A stretch of 64,000 nucleotides of DNA from Oidiodendron maius Zn. Its lineage: Eukaryota; Ascomycota; Leotiomycetes; Myxotrichaceae. The translations under genes and the position numbers were made by a program. Below are positions 25,250 to 35,138 of this stretch, piece after piece; the first letter of the stretch is position 1, and each line of letters starts with the position of its first letter. The notes below the pieces were generated by a model, which had not been told where the DNA came from, ran no database searches, and saw nothing but the letters and a program-made list of their open reading frames with translations. The DNA lies in assembly GCA_000827325.1 (NCBI GenBank), contig KN832877.1, positions 186,001-250,000 of the forward strand, given 5' to 3'.

Positions 25250-25519
25250 TTTGTAACTACTGCATTCGGGTCAATACAAACAATATCTCCTGCACCGGCA
25301 CTGCCTATCCACGGACTAGCGATATAACTTACCTCAATTGAAGATCTCGATGATGTTAGAAGAGGGGCGTAAGGCTTAATGGTTGTGAAAACAAGAGCAT
25401 GAAGTTCGCGGAAGCTTCAGCACTAGTGTGGTATTACTAAGCGAATCTCGGCTTCAGACCTCAACACCGAAACCCACTGCTCTGCCATAGACAGACAGTG
25501 AACCGCAGTGTGAACCACA
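25250..25519. promoter_or_regulatory. Bidirectional promoter of ATP17 and NDUFS4, with a possible 5'-UTR intron
   Basis: 270 bases between two divergent start codons of nuclear respiratory genes. On the minus strand a GTAAGT donor at 25332 and a GCAG/GTAG acceptor near 25256-25262 could frame a 5'-untranslated intron of about 70 bases of ATP17. The shared promoter is seen; co-regulation is inferred. Confidence 0.55.
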
Positions 25520-26262
25520 ATGTCCCTACTACGCCCGTCAATTGCAGGCCGACTGCTACGGGCAGGCGGCTCGCCATCATTGCGATCAATCCCCAGCTCC
25601 AAGCGCTTTGATTCGCAGACTGCAGTCGGAACGCCCCTAACGACGTCAGACAACTCCCATCCTGTCGAGCGTCAAAGCAATGTCCCGGTTAGACACAATC
25701 AGCCTGATTACGCGGCAGAGATAGATCAAGCTACTTCGTAAGTCTGTGCCACAGTAGCGGTGGACTTGAGCTAATGCGTAGTCCAGGACTTTCTCTCCCA
25801 TACCTAAACGAGTGATGAATGGCAGCGAAGAAGGTGAAGTTGTTGCTGCTGCTGTTCTCTCTGGCGCTCCAATTGATCTCCAGGCTCGAACCGTCCGGTA
25901 TGTGTCGCAGCCTCCTTATGCAGTGCTAATATATGCTAACAACTACGTGAAGGATTTACAAACCAGCCAAACCCGCGACCCAGTCTGGTGATTGGCACAG
26001 CCATCACTGGCGCATGGATTGGGACATTCTATCAAAGGGACACCGATGGCAGAACCCTCTGATTGGTTGGGAGTCCTCTGCCGATTTTGTACAGGGCACA
26101 CATATCAATTTTAAGAGCAAGGAAGACGCGGTCCGCTTCGCTGAGAAGCAGGGGTACGAGTATTTTGTGCAAGAACCGAACGAAAGGAAGATTGTGCCAA
26201 AGGCATATGCCAACAACTTCCTTTGGAGCGATAAGAAGTTGAAGATCATTAGAACGAAGTGA
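25520..26262 (+). CDS. NDUFS4: NADH:ubiquinone oxidoreductase NDUFS4-type subunit (18/21 kDa)
   Basis: Three exons, 25520-25737, 25787-25897 and 25953-26262, give 212 residues. An Arg/Ser-rich N-terminus (MSLLRPSIAGRLLRAG) fits a mitochondrial presequence. The accessory complex I family marks follow: ARTVRIYKPAKPATQSG, HHWRMDWDIL, RWQNPLIGWESSADFVQG, HINFKSKEDAVRFAEKQGYEY and a C-terminus KAYANNFLWSDKKLKIIRTK. For intron 1 (25738-25786) the acceptor must be the CAG at 25784-25786; the earlier TAG at 25778-25780 would bring a stop. The subunit sits on the matrix arm near the NADH module and is needed for assembly. Confidence 0.93.
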
Positions 26263-27580
26263 AGCAAAAGCAGAAAGATAGAATGGTCTTGTATATATTG
26301 CTCTCACCGAGAACACGTTACATTTAGATTTTGATCATTGCGCTCCAGCTACGTGAACGGACAGCATATCGCCATGCGGTAGGCATCACATCTGTATCCA
26401 AGCTCCTTAGCACTGCTATCGCTCTGTTTCCTAGATGAGTGTCCGGAGATATTCTTCGAATATTGGGTAAGACTGCTAATAAACCAAGAGCCGACTGATA
26501 TAAAAGACTGCTATTCTCCGTTCAAAATGTCCTCTGGACAGCAACCGATATCTTCGTCACGTTGTCACGTACTAGACGGTGGATCGCACCGGAGGAGCCA
26601 ATCTCGAGGCCGAGATATTCTAATGGGGGTTCTAGCACTCACCGCAGGGTTCGTTATTCAGTAGCACAAGGCGTGCGCAGATTAAGGCCAAGACAAGGTA
26701 CACGTATACGATGATCCACCTCTCAACAAAGTTGTGCAATGGTATATCGATCTAGGAAAAATGTTGATATGCCAAGTCAAGACAATCTTTGTGCCAATGT
26801 TGATTCACATAATGCAGCAGACATTGATGGTCAAGCGCTCTACTACGAATAGACGGTCATGGTCACCGATAATAATGTCCCTAATGGATTCAATAAATCC
26901 AAAGTGCCATTTTGGATGTGCTTGCATCCTAAACCCTTTTTTTACAATCGAAATAATCCTAATTGTTATTGGTGAACAACCGCACAGAGTTTGAATTATC
27001 TTTCACGAAAGATACTCAAAATGCCGTGGCATTCCTACCTGCAGCAGGAGATCGGATAAATGCTCCAAGAAAATCTTTGAGGTCCGTCACTCGCCAATGA
27101 AAAGAAAGTGGGTGGAGGTTGGCACAAGGGGAGGCCGGGAGGGGTGTTGGTGAAGAAAATCTTCAATAAATTTAGCGTAGAGCCCGGAGGAGAGATATCC
27201 GTAAAGACTAATTATAGTTGAGTGCAAAGCAAAATATAACTACTACTTACTAAATTGAAAATTAACTACTGGAATATAAATTTATATAAATTTACATATT
27301 CTGAACCGTTGTGAGCCAAATTCCCGTCTTGGGCCAAAACTTCATTATAAACTTGGACAAGGGGTATTTGGCTATCAGAAGCAAAAGACTCTTCAAGAGA
27401 CTTGTTCACTTCAAATAGAACAAAGTTGTCAATATTGCATTTCAATGTAGTGCAAACCAAGAAATTTCGGAAGTGGAGTGATAGACTTCTTGGGTTGTAA
27501 ATTAAGCGCGAATAAGCGCGCCGCGCAAATAAAGTTCTGAATGCGAACGAAGGAAACCAACGTTCAAACTACCCGCCACC
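26263..27580. other. Intergenic, 1.3 kb, AT-rich toward Prp22
   Basis: 3' end of NDUFS4 and promoter of Prp22. A decayed frame around 26700-26900 resembles no family I can name. An 18-base perfect palindrome of A and T lies at 27277-27294. No gene is supported. Confidence 0.5.
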
Positions 27581-30500
27581 ATGGATGATCTGGAATCTTT
27601 AGAGCTACTCTCTTTGGTCTCTAAAGTGACCTCAGAGCTACAAAACCATTTAGGGATCAGCGACAAGACACTTGCCGAGTTCGTGATCGCCCAGGACGTA
27701 CAATGCAACTCCTTGGAGGAATTCGAGAAGAAGCTGGAGGAGATGGGTGCAGACTTTCCGCAGAGTTTGATAGAGAGTGTGCACCGCCTAGTTTTGACTA
27801 TGCATCCTAAGTTCAAAAGTACGGATAGTCGAAATGGCTCGAAGGCTAAAAAGGCGGCGTCTCAAGCGGAAGATAAATCGACAATATTCAAAGGCCTTGC
27901 TCTGCCTGACAAAGAGCTTCCTTGGCTAGAGGGACCTGAAGAAAAGCAAAAAAATGGTGGACAAGGGCCAGAGCCTGATGCAATCGACGATACTCTTGCT
28001 CTACTCGAGGGCTTGGAGAGCAAGGCAAAGACGGAAAAGCCTGGTAGGATCAGCAGAAAACGAAGCCGAAGTCCACAAAACGATTATGACCGTGGGCAAA
28101 GTCGGAAGGATAGATATAGATCGAGATCGCAATCGGAAGAAGACAGAAGACGACGACCCAAAGGCGGTTATAATGATTCTGACGAGTATGGACGGTCTCG
28201 AAATGAGCAAAGGAGCAGTCGACGGGGACTATATGAGGACGAGCAGTTCAAGCGCCCGCCGAGCCCGGAAATTGATGACGACCCGATTCTATTCAAAATT
28301 TACGACGGACATGTGACGGGCGTGAAGGACTTTGGCGCATTTGTCAATATACACGGGGTTAGAGGCAAAGTAGATGGCCTGGTGCACGTCTCGGCTTTGG
28401 TGGAAGGGCAGCGTGTAAATCATCCTTCAGATTTGGTGTCACGAGGCCAGGCTGTGAAAGTCAAGGTCGTCAAAATTGAAGGCTCAAGGATTGGACTTTC
28501 TATGAAGGAGGTCGATCAAGAGACCGGGCTAGATCTTGCGCCACAAACTAGAATACAGTCTGGAGCCAACATGGAGCGGCTAGGTGGAGGCAAGAACGAA
28601 TATGGACTGATCGACGAGAAGGTCCTGGTTTTCGAGGATGAAGTACCTCAAAATCCCAGGAAGAATAAAAAGAGAATGACTTCCCCTGAGCGGTGGGAAA
28701 TTCGCCAGCTCATTGCTTCAGGCGTGGTAAAGGCATCAGATTACCCAAATTTAGATGAGGAATACAACGCGACTTTGAATGGCGAGGGCGGGATGGAGCT
28801 TGAGGAGGACGTTGACATTGAGCTGCGCGAGGACGAGCCCCCATTTTTAGCAGGACAAACCAAGCTATCTCTCGAACTTTCACCGATCAGAGTTGTTAAG
28901 GCACCTGATGGATCTATGAACCGGGCTGCTATGGCGGGTACAAACCTGGCGAAGGACCGCAGGGAGCTGCGACAGCAAGAAGCCCAGGATAAAGCAGCTG
29001 CTGAGAGCTCAAAGTTTGACCTATCCGCTCAGTGGCATGATCCTATGGCCGACCCGGACGAGAAGAAGTTTGCTAGCGAACTACGCAGTATTAAACCAAT
29101 CCAGTCGAATGAGGTTGTGCCCGAGTGGAAACGGGCTACCCAGAAAGATCAGTCGCTTGGTCGTAGAACAGACATGACTATTAAGGAACAGCGAGAATCT
29201 CTCCCAGTCTTTAGGTTTCGCTCTGAGCTAATCAAAGCTGTACATGCAAATCAGCTTTTGATTGTTGTGGGAGACACGGGTTCTGGAAAGACCACACAGT
29301 TGACACAATACCTGGCCGAAGCTGGGTTCGCAAACGATGGCATTATTGGTTGCACCCAGCCACGACGGGTAGCAGCCATGTCAGTCGCCAAACGTGTTGC
29401 CGAAGAGGTTGGTTGTCAGCTTGGCCAGGAAGTTGGGTATACTATTCGATTTGAAGATTTCACCAGCCCTGCTACCAAGATCAAATATATGACCGATGGC
29501 ATGCTACAGAGAGAAGTATTAATGGACCCAGATCTAAAAAGGTACTCGGTTATCATGTTAGATGAAGCTCATGAACGTACAATTGCGACTGATGTACTCT
29601 TCGCTCTACTCAAAAAAACCATAAAACGACGGCCGGATTTGAAGATTATAGTTACATCAGCAACTTTGGATGCCGACAAATTCTCGGCATATTTTAACGA
29701 ATGCCCTATATTTTCCATCCCAGGTCGAACATATCCAGTCGAGATCATGTATTCTCGAGAACCGGAATCCGATTATCTAGACGCTGCTCTTGTTACTGTC
29801 ATGCAAATTCACTTGACCGAGCCTCCTGGAGATATCCTCTTGTTCTTGACTGGCCAAGAAGAAATCGATACTAGCTGCGAGATCTTGTTCGAGCGTATGA
29901 AAGCTCTTGGACCAAGCGTTCCAGACCTCATTATATTACCTGTCTACTCTGCTCTCCCAAGCGAGATGCAAAGCAAGATCTTCGAGCCTGCACCTCCTGG
30001 CAGCAGAAAAGTGGTCATTGCAACTAATATTGCCGAAACATCTATCACGATCGATCATATATATTATGTCATCGACCCGGGCTTTGTTAAGCAAAACGCA
30101 TATGATCCAAAGCTTGGTATGGATTCGTTAGTTGTAACACCGATTTCACAAGCCCAGGCAAAGCAGCGTGCCGGTCGTGCAGGCCGCACAGGACCAGGAA
30201 AGTGCTTCCGGCTCTACACCGAAACTGCGTTCCAGTCTGAGATGTTGCCTACTAGTATTCCTGAAATACAGAGGCAGAATCTATCGCTTACAATTTTGAT
30301 GTTAAAAGCAATGGGTATCAATGATTTATTACATTTTGACTTTATGGACCCTCCTCCCACTAATACCATGTTGACTGCGCTTGAGGAACTTTATGCGTTA
30401 TCAGCACTAGATGATGAGGGCCTTCTCACTCGTCTGGGTCGCAAGATGGCCGATTTTCCTATGGAACCTTCCCTTGCGAAAGTTCTAATTGCAGCTGTTG

Positions 30501-31198
30501 ACCTTGGTTGCTCCGATGAAATTCTTAGTATTGTTGCCATGTTGTCAATGCCCACTGTGTTCTACCGCCCGAAGGACAAACAAACTCAGGCGGATCAAAA
30601 GAAGGCGAAGTTCCATGACCCGCATGGTGACCACCTGACGCTTTTGAACGTCTACAACAGCTGGAAACAAAACAAGTACGCCAATCCATGGTGTTTTGAG
30701 AATTTCATCCAGGCTCGTTCCATGCGACGGGCAAAGGACGTCCGGGACCAACTTGTCAAAATTATGGAACGTTATAGACACCCTATCGTCTCCTGCGGCC
30801 GCAACACTGAGAGAGTCCGGCAAGCTCTGTGCTGTGGATATTTCCGAAATTCTGCGCGGAAGGATCCACAGGAAGGTTACAAGACACTCATCGAAGGCAC
30901 ACCGGTGTCTCTGCATCCTAGTTCTGCTCTATTTGGAAAACAAGCGGAATGGGTCATTTACCATGAACTGGTATTGACAAGTAAGGAGTATATGCATTGC
31001 ACATCGACAATTGAGCCGAAGTGGTTAGTGGAAGCGGCGCCGACATTCTTCAAAGTCGCGCCGACGGACAAGCTGAGCAAGCGGAAGAAGGCGGAGAGAA
31101 TCCAGCCATTGTATAACAAGTTCGCCGCGGAGGATGACTGGAGATTGTCCGCGCAAAAGAGACAAGGGCGTGGTGGCGGCGGTGGAACTTGGGGCTAG
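27581..31198 (+). CDS. prp22: DEAH-box pre-mRNA splicing helicase Prp22 (DHX8)
   Basis: One uninterrupted exon of 1205 residues; the start is in a strong context (GCCACCATGG). Order of parts: N-terminal helical region beginning MDDLESLELLSLVSKVTSEL; an RS/RD-rich charged linker (about 150-225); an S1 RNA-binding domain (about 235-310, IYDGHVTGVKDFGAFVNI); then the helicase with motif I GDTGSGKTTQ, motif II DEAH, motif III SAT, motif VI QRAGRAGRTGPG; then the HA2 and OB-type C-terminal domains, ending in a glycine-rich tail. An S1 domain before a DEAH helicase is diagnostic of Prp22, which releases mRNA from the spliceosome. The lack of any intron is notable in an intron-rich neighbourhood. 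Confidence 0.97.
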   Translation: MDDLESLELLSLVSKVTSELQNHLGISDKTLAEFVIAQDVQCNSLEEFEKKLEEMGADFPQSLIESVHRLVLTMHPKFKSTDSRNGSKAKKAASQAEDKSTIFKGLALPDKELPWLEGPEEKQKNGGQGPEPDAIDDTLALLEGLESKAKTEKPGRISRKRSRSPQNDYDRGQSRKDRYRSRSQSEEDRRRRPKGGYNDSDEYGRSRNEQRSSRRGLYEDEQFKRPPSPEIDDDPILFKIYDGHVTGVKDFGAFVNIHGVRGKVDGLVHVSALVEGQRVNHPSDLVSRGQAVKVKVVKIEGSRIGLSMKEVDQETGLDLAPQTRIQSGANMERLGGGKNEYGLIDEKVLVFEDEVPQNPRKNKKRMTSPERWEIRQLIASGVVKASDYPNLDEEYNATLNGEGGMELEEDVDIELREDEPPFLAGQTKLSLELSPIRVVKAPDGSMNRAAMAGTNLAKDRRELRQQEAQDKAAAESSKFDLSAQWHDPMADPDEKKFASELRSIKPIQSNEVVPEWKRATQKDQSLGRRTDMTIKEQRESLPVFRFRSELIKAVHANQLLIVVGDTGSGKTTQLTQYLAEAGFANDGIIGCTQPRRVAAMSVAKRVAEEVGCQLGQEVGYTIRFEDFTSPATKIKYMTDGMLQREVLMDPDLKRYSVIMLDEAHERTIATDVLFALLKKTIKRRPDLKIIVTSATLDADKFSAYFNECPIFSIPGRTYPVEIMYSREPESDYLDAALVTVMQIHLTEPPGDILLFLTGQEEIDTSCEILFERMKALGPSVPDLIILPVYSALPSEMQSKIFEPAPPGSRKVVIATNIAETSITIDHIYYVIDPGFVKQNAYDPKLGMDSLVVTPISQAQAKQRAGRAGRTGPGKCFRLYTETAFQSEMLPTSIPEIQRQNLSLTILMLKAMGINDLLHFDFMDPPPTNTMLTALEELYALSALDDEGLLTRLGRKMADFPMEPSLAKVLIAAVDLGCSDEILSIVAMLSMPTVFYRPKDKQTQADQKKAKFHDPHGDHLTLLNVYNSWKQNKYANPWCFENFIQARSMRRAKDVRDQLVKIMERYRHPIVSCGRNTERVRQALCCGYFRNSARKDPQEGYKTLIEGTPVSLHPSSALFGKQAEWVIYHELVLTSKEYMHCTSTIEPKWLVEAAPTFFKVAPTDKLSKRKKAERIQPLYNKFAAEDDWRLSAQKRQGRGGGGGTWG

Positions 31199-31673
31199 GT
31201 GTAATAAGCATGGATGGCGTTGCTAGATTCGTTGGAGTTCGGTTTTCAACGGAATGGTGGTTGGCTAGGTTGGGATCATCTAAAGCGAGATAGTCACGGC
31301 AGCCTTCGAGACATAGTTTGCGTTGCAAGATAATTGAATCTATACCTGATATTTCGACCAACAAAACCTCTTGCTCTGTAAACCTGGGTCCTTTATTGGG
31401 AAGGTACTGCTAATTCTGCATTTACTATCTGCGCGTGTGCATCAAGTCAATATGAAACTCAACGCTCAATGCCTCAGTTAAGTCGAGTATGGCTCACGTC
31501 GAAATCCAAACGATATATGTAAGGCATTCCCAGACAATACAGCTATTCAAACGAAGTAAAGGTTTGATATCAAAGGGAACCAAAAACCCATACCTATTAA
31601 ACATTAAAAGGCATCGAAACACATTGAAACCCCCCAGACGACCGGCCTATCAACCATCTCCGCCCTAACCCCT
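31199..31673. other. Intergenic, tail-to-tail 3' region of Prp22 and the AAA gene
   Basis: 475 bases between converging stop codons; no gene seen. Confidence 0.5.
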
Positions 31674-34140
31674 CTACGCTTCCCCTTCCACTTTCCTAGC
31701 TTGCGGAGCGGTGACGCGAATCCCACTCTCTAGCCTTGACAAATTCAACCCAACTCCCTTGCACACGCACCACGTCCTCACCGTCTTTATCGAGTTCTTA
31801 ATCTCCCTCCCATTCAAATCCCATTTCGCCAATTCAGTCAAGGCGTCCTTACCAATTCCGCCCTGCGCGTCCTCACTCTGCGCAGGAGGAAGTTCGGTGG
31901 CAGGAAGCCGCGCCAGAAATTTCTCCCATAGGATACGACGGGAGGAGAACGAGAGCGGGTCGAAGAGGAGATGGATATGCACGCGCGACCGGAAAGCTAC
32001 GTCGATGGTGCTGTAGAGATTGGTGGTGAGGAAGATTATGCCTTGGAAGTATTCCAGCTCGCGGAGGAAGACTGTTGGGGTTTTGTTAGTAGGTTTCTTT
32101 GGGTGAATGATAGGGATAAAAAGATGGAGATGTACTGGAAACGAGCTCATTTCGAGTAATATCGGCAGGGGAGCGTTGAGCCATGAACACATCCGCTTCT
32201 ATCCCGGTATCAGTATTATATTGTTCGTACCGTGAGAAAGGGATGGGGAGACATACCATCTAGAAGAATTACAGCGTCCCATTCCGTAGCCATCTCAAAA
32301 ACCTTCTTGATCTTCGACCCCAAAACCGCAGGGTTTGTTCCTAAATCTTCTGCTTGTAGGTAATACAGAGGACGGCGAGTCTTATCGGCGACTATATCCC
32401 TATACATTAGCTATCAACAAAAACATGTAGAAGTGCAATTAGCAATCTTACTTGCTTCAGCAGTCAATGTCTTCCCTGTTCCAGGTGGGCCACTCAGGAG
32501 CACAATAAGGCCTTGGCCCTTGCCAATGATAACATCGTGAACACCATGTCTCAACCTCTTATGGTTGTCAACGAAGCTAAGGACGAGATCTTTTTGCTCT
32601 TCATGATATACAAGATGATCATAAGCATCATCATTCCAGTTTATCGGCTTGATATCATCGACGAAGAAGTTCACTTCGTTCGTTGTCAGCACACAAGGCC
32701 TTGCAACCTGATGGAAGAAGTAAAAGTAAGAAAGTACTCACGCCAGACTTTATTCTTCAACGCAAATCCCTCCAATATTGGCGTCACGAAAATAAGATCT
32801 TGTTCTCTAGCCAACATAGTTTCTTTATTAGCCTTCTGCTGTTCCTTTGTGAGTGGCTCCAAGTACGCAGACTTCTCCTTGCCGTCAGATCCAGAGGTGT
32901 TTCCTGCTGTGTTATTTTCAAGCCGCTGAAATCCTTCGTGGTGTTTATTATACCCATGATGGTCAATCAATATTCTCCCAGATACCTGCTCAATATATTA
33001 GAGTTATCAATGGCGAAGAGACGCAACCAAGATAGAGAGAGCCTTACATTATACCTCAACCCCTTACATCCAGCCGTAAACAGCGCCACGCCCTCATACT
33101 CCTTATAGCACAACTCCTGATACTCCAAAACCCTCACCGCTCTTTCTCTCAACCTCCTCTCAACCTTCTCCTTCTCGAGGTGGAAATCGAACAAAAAATT
33201 CGGGAGGCTGTCTACCTGTTGATTGCCCCTGAACTCCGGGATCAAGAGCCGGAGCGGTCTCCAGGCGAAAGTCTTCCCGTCGAAGGCGATCTCTTCGCAA
33301 TTCAGCGCCAAGCGATTGCCCTCGTGTTGATCGCTCTCGTACTGCGTTGACTTCACTCTGCATACGCGCGCGCATTCGGATGCCGAGGAGTATACCAGGG
33401 AGCCATGAGGGAAGTGCGTCCAGGCGAGGGGGTAGCTGATTAGACGACTCTTTTTGAGATTGGATAGCGTGCGCATGAGATCGCCGAAGATCTCATTCAG
33501 GACGGTGACGAGGAGGACCAGATGCTCTGCTGCGATGGCCTCGGTGGTGGATTGGGAGAGAGAGAGAATCTTGTCGTAGCAGAAGAATAGGGGTTTGAAT
33601 GGTTCTTGAAAGTGGGCGGTTTCGGAGACTTCGAGGTTGACGCCTTCTTCTTTGACGATGTCTTTTAATGCGGAGACGAGGTAGGGAGATTGGATGTCCA
33701 CGGCGTGGATCTTCAGCGGTGTGCGGCCTGATATGGTGGGTTTGGAGCAGTCTGGGATTTTGAACACCTTGAGAGCGACCTATTGTGCTAAATATTAGTA
33801 TATTACATTGCTCATACAAATCAGGTGAGAATAATGGTGGAATAGCTCCAGCAACAGAGAAGGTTGGGGAGGAAAAGAATAGGAGACGTACTCGATCATG
33901 AGCCTTAGCAACTTTCTTGCTCAGAGTTTTTGGAGGGCTATCAACCCAGTCATAGTTCCCACCACGACTGTTCTTCCCAGCATAAAGCGTCTTCACTGTT
34001 GGACTGATCCCAAACTCGACGTCCCTATCGGAAGCCGGTGGTGTAGAAAGAGCCTTCTCGCCTATAGTAGTAGAAGAGTCCTGGGCGAGCTTCTCTGTGG
34101 CCAGGGATATAACCGGACCGGAGCGTCTGAATTTCCACAT
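31674..34140 (-). CDS. Fungal AAA-family ATPase with N-terminal DUF7025-like region
   Basis: Seven exons on the minus strand (33892-34140, 33048-33779, 32742-32985, 32452-32673, 32257-32391, 32136-32198, 31674-32071) join in frame to 680 residues. The N-terminal 400 residues match the architecture of the expanded fungal AAA proteins found with a domain of unknown function. One AAA module follows: Walker A GPPGTGKT (about 470), Walker B AVILLDEADVF across the exon 5/6 join (about 527), then FQGIIFLTTN and a sensor/arginine region FRSRVHIHL. Two acceptors are not the first AG available: exon 4 starts at 32673 and exon 5 at 32391, chosen because they restore the KVWLNFFVDDIKP and LTAEAIADKTRRPLYYL runs. 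The substrate is unknown. Confidence 0.85.
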
Positions 34141-35138
34141 CTTTAATTCGGGGTAAATAAATATAGATATGTGTATCAGAAGAGGATATTTAATGAGGAA
34201 AATGAGAAATGGGATCTGGGTGGTAATGAAGGATCTTTACTCGAGTTCACTTGACTCAGGAAGATGAGAGGAAAGGAGACAAATGCATTCCTGGACAGGC
34301 ATATATATATTGATATATGCCAATGACATATATGTGTTATTTGCATGTGTCTTGACGGGAGGAGTTCAAAGGACTCGAAAAGAACCCTGGTGCGTATAGG
34401 CGCCAGCGCAGGAAGATCGACGACCTCTTTATCCATGTAGAGCTCTGTTGCCTATCACACTGCCCTTGGCGGCGTTTGTGTAAACGGCAATCTGTAACTT
34501 TGTGTGGTGTATCAGCCTGTTATGCTGCCTCGTCGTCTGCCTGTTCAGAAACTAATTTTACGTGGGGCACGATGCACAAGCGGAAAGCAGGTCCGGGTGG
34601 TGATCCGAAGGCGCGGGGAGGAGGCTGTGATGGCAGTGCCAAGATCATCGCCCGGCAACACGACAACGATTGTCACATGTCTCCAGACGTTGGTTACTTA
34701 TTGAGGTTAATCATCATCTATTCAATCATTCTGATCAGCTAAGAATGCGCAGTCCTGCGCCTCGTTGGCTGCTGTCGAGCCTCTATAGTAGCCATTAAAC
34801 CCCCCATAACGCACCCAGCCATTCGGTCCCAGCAAAGAGAAACCCGCAGTCCGCCTAAAAACGCCCAAACGACCCCGCTAAATTCTAGTCCAAAATATTA
34901 AATGTTGAAATGCAAGCGCCTGTGGTGACCGTCACCTCTCTGCCCCGCCCTCCCTGTTGAAGAGCAAATAAGAGAGCGTGAGGTTGTGCCCATTGGTATC
35001 GTGTCGTGTTCTAGTAACCCGGTCGTTAGGGATGTCGATGGTGGTACATACAAAAAAGTAAATTCGCCCGGGCGCCATTAATTATGCCCCTCTCGCGAAT
35101 GCTCGCAGCCTGCAGAATGCAACCCGGTCTGCCCATTC
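34141..35138. other. Intergenic, 1.0 kb, promoter of the AAA gene
   Basis: Holds an imperfect AT-rich hairpin (arms 34298-34306 and 34313-34321, GGCATATAT paired with ATATATGCC). Frames at 34476-34742 overlap each other and have no motif. No gene seen. Confidence 0.5.

Noticed and set aside
26734-26994. 86-codon plus-strand frame downstream of NDUFS4
   Set aside because: Bias resembles AT-rich non-coding DNA; another frame over the same bases looks equally protein-like, and neither matches a family.
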